Assembly: GCA_964596065.1 (NCBI GenBank)
Contig: CAZQSM010000004.1
Location: 1 to 64,000 of the forward strand
DNA length: 64,000 nt
DNA from: SZUA-254 sp964596065
GTDB taxonomy: Bacteria; Bacteroidota; Ignavibacteria; UBA10030; SZUA-254
Direction of reading: 5' to 3'
Shown here piece by piece: positions 17,454 through 25,277 of the stretch. Every line of letters starts with the position of its first letter. Position 1 is the first letter of the stretch. The position numbers were made by a program, and so were the translations under genes. The notes under the pieces were generated by a model. The model made no database searches. It worked only from the letters and a program-made list of their open reading frames with translations, and had not been told where the DNA came from.

Positions 17454-18651
17454 GGAGCGCGTCGGATCGTTCCACCGGTTCCGCGTGGCGATGGTGAAAT
17501 CGTTCGATCGTCACGGCCGAGAGCGCCATCCGCGTGAGCTCCCGGAGGTCGAGCTTCGCCTCCTCGCCGAGGACCTGCGCGGGGTCCGCCCAGGTTCGGG
17601 GGCTCCGGGGTGCCAGGAACGAGCAGCAATCGTCGTACGGCTGGCTCGAAAAGTCGTGCGTGCCGATCCGGCGCGACGTCGCGATCGTCTCCTCCTTGTC
17701 GGCGCCGGACAACGGTCGCAGGACCGCGATGGTCGCCGCCGCGTCGATCACGCGGATGTTTCTGAGCGTCTGGGACGCCACCTGCCCGACCGCCTCCCCG
17801 GTGACGAGGCCCTCGGCTTTTTCCCGGCCGGCGATCCTCTCGGCGATCCGGAGCATCATCCTCCGGTACAGGATGATCCGGAGCGAGGGTTCCGTCCTGA
17901 GCACGATCTCGTTCTGCACGGGGGCGAACGGGACAAGATAGAGTTTCGACCGGTACTGGTACGGTGTGAGCACCCTGACAACGTCCCGGACGAGCCCGAC
18001 GGATTGTTCGCCGGTGTAGGGCATGCTGTGGAAATGGACGAACACGACGTTGCATCCCCTCTTCATCATCTGCCAGCACGCGACCGGGGAGTCGAAGCCG
18101 GCAGAAAGCAGGCCGACCACCCGCCCGCTCACCCCGGCCGGCAGCCCGCCGGCCCCGGGGAGCCTCCGGGAATAGACATAGGCGGTCCCGTCGGCGATTT
18201 CGACCGACACCGTCACGTCGGGATCCGAGAGGTCGGCGCGGACGCCGTACGTGCCGCACAGGCGGGCCCCGATGCGCGCGTTGGTCTCCATCGACGTGAG
18301 CGGAAACCGCTTGTCGACGCGCCGGGTGTCGACGCGGAGGGTTGCGAACTTCAGGCCGGCGAGGGACGCCTCCGAAGCCTCGCAGAGCGCCCCGACATCC
18401 TGCGCGACGCGAACGCCGGGGCAGATGTTCGCCAGTCCGAACACCCGCCCGAGCTCGCCGGCCAGCAGTCCGGCGTCCGCCGCGGATCCGGGGGTCAGTA
18501 TGAATTTTCCATACCCTCCGCTGACGGAGCATTTCACGCCGGCCGCCGCGGCCGTCGCGCGGACGTTCCGCATGAGCGTCTGTTCGAAGTATTTCCGGTT
18601 TCCACCCTTGAGGACGATCTCGTGGTGGTGGAGAACGATGACGGGGTGCAT
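17446..18651 (-). CDS. thiI: tRNA 4-thiouridine synthase ThiI (no rhodanese domain)
   Basis: This 401-residue protein has an N-terminal ferredoxin-like/THUMP region (about 1-165) and an adenylating PP-loop (GLLSAGFDSPVACWQMMKRGC, about residue 180). The PP-loop differs from the usual SGGxDS by reading SAGFDS. It ends with the AANH-like region including TGEAVGQVASQTL and DCCSFLAPRSP. The family adenylates U8 of tRNA and transfers sulfur to make s4U. The C-terminal rhodanese domain of the E. coli protein is absent, as in many bacteria, so another persulfide donor is needed. It is the first gene of a unit continuing into secreted proteins. A promoter ends only 6 nt before the ATG, suggesting a leaderless message. 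Confidence 0.9.
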   Translation of the reverse strand: MHPVIVLHHHEIVLKGGNRKYFEQTLMRNVRATAAAAGVKCSVSGGYGKFILTPGSAADAGLLAGELGRVFGLANICPGVRVAQDVGALCEASEASLAGLKFATLRVDTRRVDKRFPLTSMETNARIGARLCGTYGVRADLSDPDVTVSVEIADGTAYVYSRRLPGAGGLPAGVSGRVVGLLSAGFDSPVACWQMMKRGCNVVFVHFHSMPYTGEQSVGLVRDVVRVLTPYQYRSKLYLVPFAPVQNEIVLRTEPSLRIILYRRMMLRIAERIAGREKAEGLVTGEAVGQVASQTLRNIRVIDAAATIAVLRPLSGADKEETIATSRRIGTHDFSSQPYDDCCSFLAPRSPRTWADPAQVLGEEAKLDLRELTRMALSAVTIERFHHRHAEPVERSDALHA

Positions 18652-18657
18652 TCGTAA

Positions 18658-18686
18658 AAGATATCATTTACCGGAGGGAAAACCAA
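18658..18686 (-). promoter_or_regulatory. Putative leaderless promoter of thiI
   Basis: On the minus strand a -35 TTGGTT (18686-18681) and -10 TATCTT (18663-18658) are separated by 17 bp. Only 6 nt separate the -10 from the thiI ATG at 18651. Transcription would begin at or next to the ATG, and no Shine-Dalgarno sequence precedes it, so a leaderless message is likely. Confidence 0.5.
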
Positions 18687-18716
18687 AATCAGGGACCGCC
18701 GGGGGGATGAAGTCCC
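18681..18716 (-). terminator. Possible terminator of the glcD-glcF operon
   Basis: Downstream of the glcF stop, GGGAC (18716-18712) can pair with GTCCC (18696-18692), extended with a bulge by ATC/GAT. A T-rich tract TTTTGGTTTT follows on the transcript side. The stem is short and the signal overlaps the thiI -35 element, so support is moderate. Confidence 0.35.
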
Positions 18717-18738
18717 GATCGCGGCGGCCGGCCGGGCG

Positions 18739-20043
18739 TCAATCCCCGGACGACCGCGACGCGCCGTGCGCGGTGAGCGCCCTCTGGAGGAGCGTCACGG
18801 GATGGATGACCTCCACCGCCGACCCCGCCTCGAGCAGGCCCCGTTGGATCTGGAGGTGGCATCCCGGGTTTCCCGTCACGACGGTCCCGGCCCCGCACCC
18901 GAGGATGTTCGCGATCTTCCGCCGGAGCAGTTCGTCGGCATCGTCGGGCCGGATGAGGTTGTAGATGCCGGCGCTCCCGCAGCAGCGCGAGGCGTCGGGG
19001 AGTTCGACGAACCGCACGCCCGGGATCGTTTGGATAAGCGCCCGGGGTTGTTTCGACACGCCCTGGCCGTGGACCAGGTGGCACGCCTCGTGGTAGGTGA
19101 CCGACGCCGCCACCGACCCGCCGGACGCACCGATTCCCCGGGCGTGGAGGAATTCCGACACGTCCGCGACCGTCGCCGAAAATCGGGCGGCCCGGTCCGC
19201 CATCGCCGGATCGTCCGCGAACAGGCGCCCGTACCCCTTCATGAAGGAGCCGCAGCCGGCGGCGTTCACGACGACCGCGTCCAACCCGTCAGGAAAGAGG
19301 CCGATCGTGTCCGCGGCGAGCTCTCGGGCCCGGGTGTCATCGCCGTTGTGGCCGTGGAGTGAACCGCAGCAGAATTGCCCCCGCGGAACGACCACGTCGA
19401 ACCCGGAGCGCCTCAGGAGGTCCGCGGTACCGGAGTGGACCGAGGGGAACGTCTCATTCATCACGCAGCCCGTGAAGAGCCCCGTCCGGCCGGCCGGCGC
19501 GCCGCGGCCCCGCAGGAGGTCGGGCACCGCGGAAAGGTAGGAGCGGTCGGCGACGTCGGGGAGCGACAGGACGATCCGGCGGATGGCGTCCGGGAAGACG
19601 TTCAGGATTCCGGAGCGTTCAACCGCCTCCCTCAGCCCCGACCGGCGGTAGCCCCGCATCAACCGGGCGAAGAGCCCGAAGCCGGCCGCAGACCCGAAAA
19701 TGACCCGGAGGAGGACAAATTTCCTGAACCGGAGAGTGAACGGTTCGAGCTTCCGGTCGCGGACGATGCCGCGCGCCATCTCCACGATTTCTCCGTACCG
19801 GACCCCCGCCGGGCAGGCTGGCTCGCACGCCCGGCAGTCGAGGCAGAAATTCATCTCGTCGGCGAACGCCCGTCCCGGCACCAGCGAACCATCGAGCACC
19901 GACCGCACGAGGCGGATCCTCCCGCGGGGGGACGAGGCCTCGTCGAGCGTCATCTCGTAGGTGGGGCACGAGGGGAGGCAGAGACCGCAGTGGAGGCAGG
20001 TGTTGAGCACGGCGTCGATATGTTCCCGGCCCGGTCCCCTCAC
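18739..20043 (-). CDS. glcF: Glycolate oxidase iron-sulfur subunit GlcF-like
   Basis: This 434-residue protein has two 4Fe-4S ferredoxin motifs, CLHCGLCLPSCP (about 16-27) and CLDCRACEPACP (about 67-78). Two CCG domains follow, one containing FCCGSLHGHNG and one with HEACHLVHGQG and RCCGSAGIYN. This is the layout of GlcF/LldE-type electron-transfer subunits that pass electrons from the FAD subunit to the quinone pool. The GTG at 20043 is used because it immediately follows the rhomboid stop (TGAGGTG) and leaves the first cluster motif at a normal distance. Its FAD partner glcD is at 21384-22838 in the same transcription unit, separated by an esterase and a rhomboid. The exact substrate (glycolate or another 2-hydroxy acid) cannot be told from sequence. 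Confidence 0.88.
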   Translation of the reverse strand: MRGPGREHIDAVLNTCLHCGLCLPSCPTYEMTLDEASSPRGRIRLVRSVLDGSLVPGRAFADEMNFCLDCRACEPACPAGVRYGEIVEMARGIVRDRKLEPFTLRFRKFVLLRVIFGSAAGFGLFARLMRGYRRSGLREAVERSGILNVFPDAIRRIVLSLPDVADRSYLSAVPDLLRGRGAPAGRTGLFTGCVMNETFPSVHSGTADLLRRSGFDVVVPRGQFCCGSLHGHNGDDTRARELAADTIGLFPDGLDAVVVNAAGCGSFMKGYGRLFADDPAMADRAARFSATVADVSEFLHARGIGASGGSVAASVTYHEACHLVHGQGVSKQPRALIQTIPGVRFVELPDASRCCGSAGIYNLIRPDDADELLRRKIANILGCGAGTVVTGNPGCHLQIQRGLLEAGSAVEVIHPVTLLQRALTAHGASRSSGD

Positions 20044-20044
20044 C

Positions 20045-20713
20045 TCAGGCGCGCCTCCCGAGCAGCGGCAGAAGCGCGGCCCCCGCGACGAAGCCCCCGA
20101 TATGGGCCCACCACGCGACCCCTCCGGCGTCGGCCCCGATCTGCAGCGCGAGGAGCCCGCTCCCGATCTGCATCAGGAACCAGAGCCCGAGAAAGACGAA
20201 CGCGGGGAGTTCGATCAGCTGGAAAAAGACGAAGATCGGGATGAGCGTCAGTACCCTCGCGCGCGGGAAGAGGATGACGTAGGCCCCCAGCACCCCGGCG
20301 ATGGCGCCGCTCGCCCCCACCATCGGGACGACCGAGGTCGGTTCGATGTACACCTGCGTCGCCGCGGCCGCGGCGCCCGTCATCAGGTAGAACAGGACGA
20401 ATCGGCCGTGCCCGAACCGGTCCTCGATGTTGTCCCCGAAGACGTAGAGAAAGACCATGTTGCCCAGGAGGTGCATCCATCCCCCGTGGAGAAACATCGA
20501 GGTGAAGAACGAGAGGTAGGCGACCGGGTCGTCCGCGTAGGTGTCCAGCGCTTCGCTCACGCGAGAGGGAACCACGCCCAGCGACGCGAAGAGCCGTCCG
20601 AGATCCTCCCCGAGCGAAAGTTCGAAGAGAAAGACCGCGGCGTTCAGGCCGATCAGCGCATAGACGACGTACGGGACCGAACGGGACGGGTTGGTGTCTC
20701 TCAGGGGGATCAT
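20045..20713 (-). CDS. Rhomboid-family intramembrane serine protease (cluster 1)
   Basis: This 222-residue polytopic membrane protein shows the rhomboid core: FLHGGWMHLLGNMVFLYVFGDNIED (TM2 with HxxxN), the catalytic serine in GASGAIAGVLGAY, and the catalytic histidine in WWAHIGGFVAG. About six membrane segments are visible, matching the basic bacterial rhomboid. Rhomboids cut transmembrane substrates within the bilayer. It starts 9 nt after the esterase stop and its stop touches the GTG of glcF, so it is translated with the glycolate oxidase genes. Nothing indicates a functional link to glycolate metabolism; co-transcription may be incidental. Confidence 0.93.
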   Translation of the reverse strand: MIPLRDTNPSRSVPYVVYALIGLNAAVFLFELSLGEDLGRLFASLGVVPSRVSEALDTYADDPVAYLSFFTSMFLHGGWMHLLGNMVFLYVFGDNIEDRFGHGRFVLFYLMTGAAAAATQVYIEPTSVVPMVGASGAIAGVLGAYVILFPRARVLTLIPIFVFFQLIELPAFVFLGLWFLMQIGSGLLALQIGADAGGVAWWAHIGGFVAGAALLPLLGRRA

Positions 20714-20722
20714 CGCGGGGGT

Positions 20723-21379
20723 TCAGCGGTCGAGGAGCGGGGCGAACCACGCCATCATGTCGCCGAGGCTCTCCTCGTTGATCTGATGCCCCATGTCGTA
20801 TTCGCGGTAGGTGACGACTGCGCCGTGAGATTCCAGCAGCTCCTTCGCCCGCCTGCTGTAGGCGAACGGGATCACGGGGTCGTAAATGCCGTGGGCGACG
20901 AAGAAGGGCTTCCCCTTCACTCCCTCCCACCGGAACGTGAGCCCGGCATCCTCGGGCACGTACCCGCTGTTCGCGATCACGCCGGCGAGCAGTTCCGGCC
21001 GGGTGAGCGCGACCGCGAGGGACATGATCGATCCCATGCTGAATCCCCCGCAGTAGAGCCTGCCCGGATCGATGCCATGGCGTTCGACCGCTTCGGCGAT
21101 GAACGCCAGCAGCGTGTCGTAACTCGACCGGAACATCGCGGCGTCCGGCCTGCCGATCTCCTCCAGGTCGTACCAGGTGTACCCGCCCCCGTTCGCGAAC
21201 GGGTGCGGCGCCCGGGGCGCGATGATAAGCAGCCGGTCGTCGAAGTACTCGGAGAGGCCGAGCAGGTCGTCTTCGTCGGCGCCCCGGCCGTGGAGGAGGA
21301 TCAGCGCCGGCGGTTTGCCGGGGCCGCTCCTCCTGGGCTGGAGGAATTTATAGACAAGGGAACGTTGTTCGCGGCTCAC
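20723..21379 (-). CDS. Alpha/beta-hydrolase, carboxylesterase/phospholipase type
   Basis: This 218-residue cytosolic protein fits the abhydrolase_2 family. It has ALILLHGRGADEDDLLGL (oxyanion-hole strand), the nucleophile elbow GGFSMGS (about residue 115), a likely acid in GIYDPVIP, and histidine in YDMGHQI. Length and motifs match esterases of the YpfH/phospholipase-carboxylesterase type, which hydrolyse small acyl esters. The GTG start at 21379 lies 4 nt after the glcD stop and no better ATG exists upstream. It is the second gene of the glcD unit. Confidence 0.88.
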   Translation of the reverse strand: MSREQRSLVYKFLQPRRSGPGKPPALILLHGRGADEDDLLGLSEYFDDRLLIIAPRAPHPFANGGGYTWYDLEEIGRPDAAMFRSSYDTLLAFIAEAVERHGIDPGRLYCGGFSMGSIMSLAVALTRPELLAGVIANSGYVPEDAGLTFRWEGVKGKPFFVAHGIYDPVIPFAYSRRAKELLESHGAVVTYREYDMGHQINEESLGDMMAWFAPLLDR

Positions 21380-21383
21380 GGCG

Positions 21384-22838
21384 TCATACCCACGCCACGT
21401 CTTCGAATTTCCGTATCTGCTCGCGGGAGCTCGGCATCCGCCCCTCGCACCGCGGTTCGCAGTCGAGGATCTTCCCGGGGTTGAGGATGAGATTCGGGTC
21501 GAGCGCCTCCTTCAGCTTTCGCATCATCATCATCGAGGGGGACCCCACCATTTTTTCAAGCAACGGTTTCTTGAACAGGCCGACGCCGTGCTCGCCGGTG
21601 ATCGTCCCGCCGAGGGCGATCGCCGCCTCCTCGACCTCCATCACCGTCCTGTGCGCCCTCCGGAATTCCCCGGCGTCGCGTTCGTCGGTGAGGTAGTTCG
21701 GGTGGAGGTTCCCGTCACCGGCGTGGCCGAAGGTGCCGATCCTGATGTCGTTCCTCCGCCCGATCTCCCCGATCTTCCGTACAAGGGCGGCCAGCTCGGT
21801 CCGCGGGACGGCCACGTCTTCCATGATGGTGGTCGGCCTGACGCGGGCGAGCGAGGTGAACGCCGATCGGCGCGCGACCTTCAACCTGTCGGATTCGGCG
21901 GCCCCCGAGGCCACCGTCACCGACGAGGCTCCGCACTCCGTGAAAATGGCCGCGATCCTGGCGCTGTCCCGCCCGACCACCTCCGGATGGCCGTCAGTCT
22001 CCGCGAGCAGGAGGGCGCCCGCGTCCGTGGGCAGGCCGAGGCGGGCGTATTCCTCGACGCAGCGGATCGTGGTGTTGTCGAGGAATTCGAGCATCGCCGG
22101 GAGGATCCGGGCCGACACCACCGCGGAGACGGCGGCCGCCGCCGATTCCATCCGCGGAAACGCCGCCAGGAGTGTCCGTGAAGCTTCCGGTTTGGGGAGG
22201 ATCCGGAGGAGGATTTTGGTGATGATGCCGAGCGTGCCCTCGGACCCGACGAGCACGTCCCGCAGATTGTAGCCGGCCACGTCCTTCGCCGACTTCCCCC
22301 CCGTCCAGAGGATTTCGCCCGTCGGGAGGACCACTTCGAGCCCCATCACGTAGTTCTTCGTGACCCCGTATTTGAGCCCCCGGAGCCCCCCTGAGTTCTC
22401 GGCGACGTTCCCCCCGATGGTGGAGATCGCCGCGCTCCCGGGATCGGGCGGATAGAGGAAGCCGAGGGCATCGACCTCACGCTGCAGCTTCGCGGTGATC
22501 ACGCCGGGTTCGACGGTGACGGTCTGGTTGTCGGCGTCGATTTCGAGGATCCGGTTCCGGTGGGCCATCAGGACGACGACCGAGCCTTTCACCGGCAGGG
22601 CCCCCCCGCTCAGTCCTGTCCCGGAGCCGCGGGGAACGAGCGGCGTCCCGGTCTCGTTGGCGAGCCTGACGATGGAGGAGATTTCGGCCGGCGAGTTCGG
22701 CCTGACGACGCAGAGCGGGAGCTGCGGAGGCAGGGCGGTCGCGTCGTACGAATGGGCGACGAGCGCCTCCGGCGAATCGAACACGTTGTCGTGCCCGACG
22801 ATTTCTCCCAGGCGGCGTGCGATCGTGCGCGAGGTCAT
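21384..22838 (-). CDS. glcD: FAD-linked oxidase, glycolate oxidase GlcD-like
   Basis: This 484-residue protein has the PCMH-type FAD domain in the first half, with VPRGSGTGLSGGALPVKG, GVITAKLQREVDALGF, PPDPGSAAISTIGGNVAENSGG and GSEGTLGIITKI. A FAD-oxidase C-terminal domain follows, ending with THGHAGDGNLHPN-like (FGHAGDGNLHPNYL) and GGTITGEHGVGLFKK. These are hallmarks of GlcD and D-lactate dehydrogenase-type flavoproteins that oxidise 2-hydroxy acids. The iron-sulfur partner glcF lies downstream in the same transcription unit. No glcE is visible, so this would be a two-subunit system. Substrate identity is uncertain. Confidence 0.9.
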   Translation of the reverse strand: MTSRTIARRLGEIVGHDNVFDSPEALVAHSYDATALPPQLPLCVVRPNSPAEISSIVRLANETGTPLVPRGSGTGLSGGALPVKGSVVVLMAHRNRILEIDADNQTVTVEPGVITAKLQREVDALGFLYPPDPGSAAISTIGGNVAENSGGLRGLKYGVTKNYVMGLEVVLPTGEILWTGGKSAKDVAGYNLRDVLVGSEGTLGIITKILLRILPKPEASRTLLAAFPRMESAAAAVSAVVSARILPAMLEFLDNTTIRCVEEYARLGLPTDAGALLLAETDGHPEVVGRDSARIAAIFTECGASSVTVASGAAESDRLKVARRSAFTSLARVRPTTIMEDVAVPRTELAALVRKIGEIGRRNDIRIGTFGHAGDGNLHPNYLTDERDAGEFRRAHRTVMEVEEAAIALGGTITGEHGVGLFKKPLLEKMVGSPSMMMMRKLKEALDPNLILNPGKILDCEPRCEGRMPSSREQIRKFEDVAWV

Positions 22839-22909
22839 GCTTCAGGGAACGTACGCAGAGGTGGGCTGAAATGCAAGGAGGGTGGGTCCGGGTCCGGCCA
22901 CCCGGCGTT

Positions 22910-23932
22910 TCAGGATCCCGGGAAGGAACGGCCGACGGCCCGGGCCACGACGGCCACTTCCCGCACGAGCCTCCCGAACCGTTCGGGGTCGAGCGATTGT
23001 TCCCCGTCGGAGAACGACTCCGCAGGCCGCGGATGGACCTCGACCATCAGGCCGTCCGCGCCGGCGGCGACCGCGGCGCGGCTCATGGGGACGATGAGGT
23101 CGTGCCTGCCGGTGCCGTGGCTCGGATCGACGATGATCGGGAGGTGCGAAACACCCTTCACCGCCGGTACGATGTTGAGATCGAGCGTGTTCCGGGAATA
23201 TTCGACGAACGTCCTGATTCCCCGTTCGCAGAGGACGACATTCGGGTTGCCGCCCGAAAGGATGTATTCGGCGCTCATAAGGAATTCCGTCATGGTGGCC
23301 GAAAAATGTCGTTTCAGCAGGACCGGCTTCCGGATCCGCGAGAGGGCCCTCAGCAGGTTCGTGTTGTGCATGTTCCGGGCGCCCACCTGCAGCATGTCGG
23401 CGTAGTCGGCCACGATCGCCACGTCGCCCGATTCCATCACCTCGGTCACGACCGGGAGGCCGGTGCGTTCGCGGGCGGCCGCGAGGTGTTTCAGTCCGGC
23501 CTCGCCCAGGCCCTGGAACGCGTACGGGCTGGTCCGGGGTTTGTAGGCGCCCCCCCGCAGGAGCGTGGCGCCCGCCGCCTGCACCGCGGCGGCCGTCGAG
23601 ACCACCTGTTCCTCCGACTCGACCGAGCAGGGGCCCGCGATGACGACGATGGCGGTGCCGCCGATCGGGACACCGCGGACGTCCACGACCGTGTCCTCCG
23701 GTCTCAGTTCCCTGCTGGCGAGCTTGTACGGCTTCAGGATGGCGATGACGTTTTCCACCCCCGGCAGCAGCAGGAACGACTCCCGCCTCACCTTCCGTTC
23801 ATCCCCGATGATGCCGACGATCGTGCGTTCCACACCCTTCGAGACGTGCGGGGTGAGCCCCGCCTCGCCGATCCTCCGGACCACCCCGGCGATCTGGCCT
23901 TCGGTGGCGGACGCCTTGAGAACGATGATCAT
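22910..23932 (-). CDS. aroF: 3-deoxy-7-phosphoheptulonate (DAHP) synthase, type I beta
   Basis: This 340-residue enzyme combines an N-terminal ferredoxin-like regulatory domain (MIIVLKASATEGQIAGVVRRI) with the KDO8PS/DAHPS barrel. Barrel motifs include VIAGPCSVESEEQ, LRGGAYKPRTSPYAFQG, LQVGARNMHNTNLLR, KPVLLKRHFSAT and IVDPSHGTGRHDL. It condenses phosphoenolpyruvate and erythrose 4-phosphate at the entry of the shikimate pathway in the cytosol. The architecture is that of the Thermotoga/Bacillus-type enzymes, in which the small domain mediates feedback inhibition. In the metal-site region it reads KRHFSAT where KRGMSAT is common in relatives, a small variation. It stands alone between a terminator and the glcD unit. 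Confidence 0.93.
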   Translation of the reverse strand: MIIVLKASATEGQIAGVVRRIGEAGLTPHVSKGVERTIVGIIGDERKVRRESFLLLPGVENVIAILKPYKLASRELRPEDTVVDVRGVPIGGTAIVVIAGPCSVESEEQVVSTAAAVQAAGATLLRGGAYKPRTSPYAFQGLGEAGLKHLAAARERTGLPVVTEVMESGDVAIVADYADMLQVGARNMHNTNLLRALSRIRKPVLLKRHFSATMTEFLMSAEYILSGGNPNVVLCERGIRTFVEYSRNTLDLNIVPAVKGVSHLPIIVDPSHGTGRHDLIVPMSRAAVAAGADGLMVEVHPRPAESFSDGEQSLDPERFGRLVREVAVVARAVGRSFPGS

Positions 23933-23945
23933 CCCCGGCGGCCGG

Positions 23946-23975
23946 AAAAGAAAACCCCGCCCCGGGAGGGCAGGG
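23946..23975 (-). terminator. Intrinsic terminator after the 24020-25162 gene
   Basis: In minus-strand RNA, CCCTGCCC pairs over 8 bp (one wobble) with GGGCGGGG around a 5-nt loop (23975-23955). This is followed directly by TTTTCTTTT (23954-23946). It lies just downstream of the 24020 stop and upstream of aroF. Confidence 0.75.
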
Positions 23976-24019
23976 TGGAGACGTGCCGATGGGGCGCGGG
24001 CGCGTGTTCCGCAGCGGGT

Positions 24020-25162
24020 CTATTTGAGGACATTCAGCTTCTTCACGTTGACGTATGCGCCGTAGACGATCCGGCAGAGATAGACGCCGCTCGGGAGGCC
24101 GGCGGCGTCAAAGGTCGCCTCGTACGATCCCGGGCTCAATTCGTCGTCGACGAGCAGCGCCGCTTCCCGTCCGATCAGATCGTAGACCCTGAGGGACACG
24201 CGCCCGGTCGTCGGAATCATGAACGGGATCACCGTTGAGGGATTGAACGGGTTCGGATAGTTCTGGGAAAGGGTGAACCGCTCCGGCGCGGTCGGCGAGG
24301 TCTGCCGCACGCCGGTGGCGGCACCGACGTTCCGGCTGAGCGTCAGCGTGGAGATCTCGGCGATGCCCCCGGCGTATCCCGTGTCCGCCTGTTCCGGTGA
24401 GACGACCGTCCCGTCCCCCGTGATGAAGGTGACCTGGACCGATTTATCGCGGCCCGCGAATGAATTTCCGGCATAATATTCATACACCTCCGTTCCGGTG
24501 GTGCGCAGGGCCGGCAGGAGGATCGTCTTCCTCGCCCCGGGGCTCGCGACCGCCTCGGGCAGGACGATCTCCCCCCAGCCGTCGCACTCCACGGTGGTCG
24601 TCGTGACGGTAAAATCGCCCCCCGCCGAATCGGAGTAGAGGGTATCGATGCCGGTCCTGGACGTTCCGATCGTCAGCGGGAGGGGCATCACCAGGCGCAT
24701 CGGGAGGTACCGTTCCACGATGATCGTGTCGATGAACGGAAGCCAGAACTGGCGGGAGTACCGTCCGAGCAGGTACAATCCGTCAGCCCGGAGGAGTGAG
24801 TAGGTAACCTGCGAAATTTCCGCGCCACTGTCGGGTTGCCAGACGTAGGGCAGACAGAGGTTCGCGTTCGGAAATTCCTCCGCGCCGGGCTGTCCGGCGG
24901 GCGCCCGGTAGGTCATCGACGCCGAATCCCTGAAATCCGGCGTGGGAAATCCGCTGAGATCGAACGTCTGCTCCGACGGGGCGGCCTGGCCGAGATCGAC
25001 CATCGGGTAGGGGAAATAGGTGGCATGGTACGACATCCGCTCGCCGTTGAGATAGATGCTCACGTCGGTCTGGTTGATGGTGATCTGGGCGTCCGCGGGT
25101 GACACGGGCAGGAGCGACGCGGCGAGGATCAGGACGACCGGTACCAATGTTCTCGTCGGCAT
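24020..25162 (-). CDS. Secreted protein with C-terminal type IX-like sorting domain
   Basis: The product of about 380 residues has a signal peptide (LVPVVLILAASLLPVSPADA). A strand-rich central region contains no recognisable domain. The C-terminal module starts FTLSQNYPNPFNPSTVIPFMI, continues VSLRVYDLIGREAALLVDD and LPSGVYLCRIVYG, and ends in a basic tail (NVKKLNVLK). This is a classic sorting domain for type IX-like secretion. The start is ATG at 25162, immediately preceded by AAGGA; a TTG at 25171 is an alternative. It has its own strong promoter (25228-25256) and terminator (23946-23975), so it is monocistronic. The function is unknown. Confidence 0.82.
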   Translation of the reverse strand: MPTRTLVPVVLILAASLLPVSPADAQITINQTDVSIYLNGERMSYHATYFPYPMVDLGQAAPSEQTFDLSGFPTPDFRDSASMTYRAPAGQPGAEEFPNANLCLPYVWQPDSGAEISQVTYSLLRADGLYLLGRYSRQFWLPFIDTIIVERYLPMRLVMPLPLTIGTSRTGIDTLYSDSAGGDFTVTTTTVECDGWGEIVLPEAVASPGARKTILLPALRTTGTEVYEYYAGNSFAGRDKSVQVTFITGDGTVVSPEQADTGYAGGIAEISTLTLSRNVGAATGVRQTSPTAPERFTLSQNYPNPFNPSTVIPFMIPTTGRVSLRVYDLIGREAALLVDDELSPGSYEATFDAAGLPSGVYLCRIVYGAYVNVKKLNVLK

Positions 25163-25227
25163 TTCCTTCAATCTACCGGATGGTGAGTCACCGCAATCAC
25201 GCGCGGAGGTTCCCGCAGGGACCCGGA

Positions 25228-25256
25228 AGTATAGGAAAGAAGGGCGTGAAAATCAA
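25228..25256 (-). promoter_or_regulatory. Sigma70-type promoter of the sorting-domain protein gene
   Basis: Minus-strand -35 TTGATT (25256-25251), 17-bp spacer and -10 TATACT (25233-25228) form a near-consensus promoter. The predicted start near 25221 gives a leader of about 60 nt before the ATG at 25162. Confidence 0.7.
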
Positions 25257-25277
25257 ACACCGGGACGACGCCCCGTG

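Noticed and set aside
17660..18651. thiI as a fusion with a rhodanese domain
   Set aside because: The protein ends shortly after the AANH domain at 401 residues. No rhodanese cysteine motif is present.
22839..22909. GC-rich hairpin (GGGTGG/CCACCC) after aroF
   Set aside because: No T-tract follows on the transcript side, so an intrinsic terminator is not supported.
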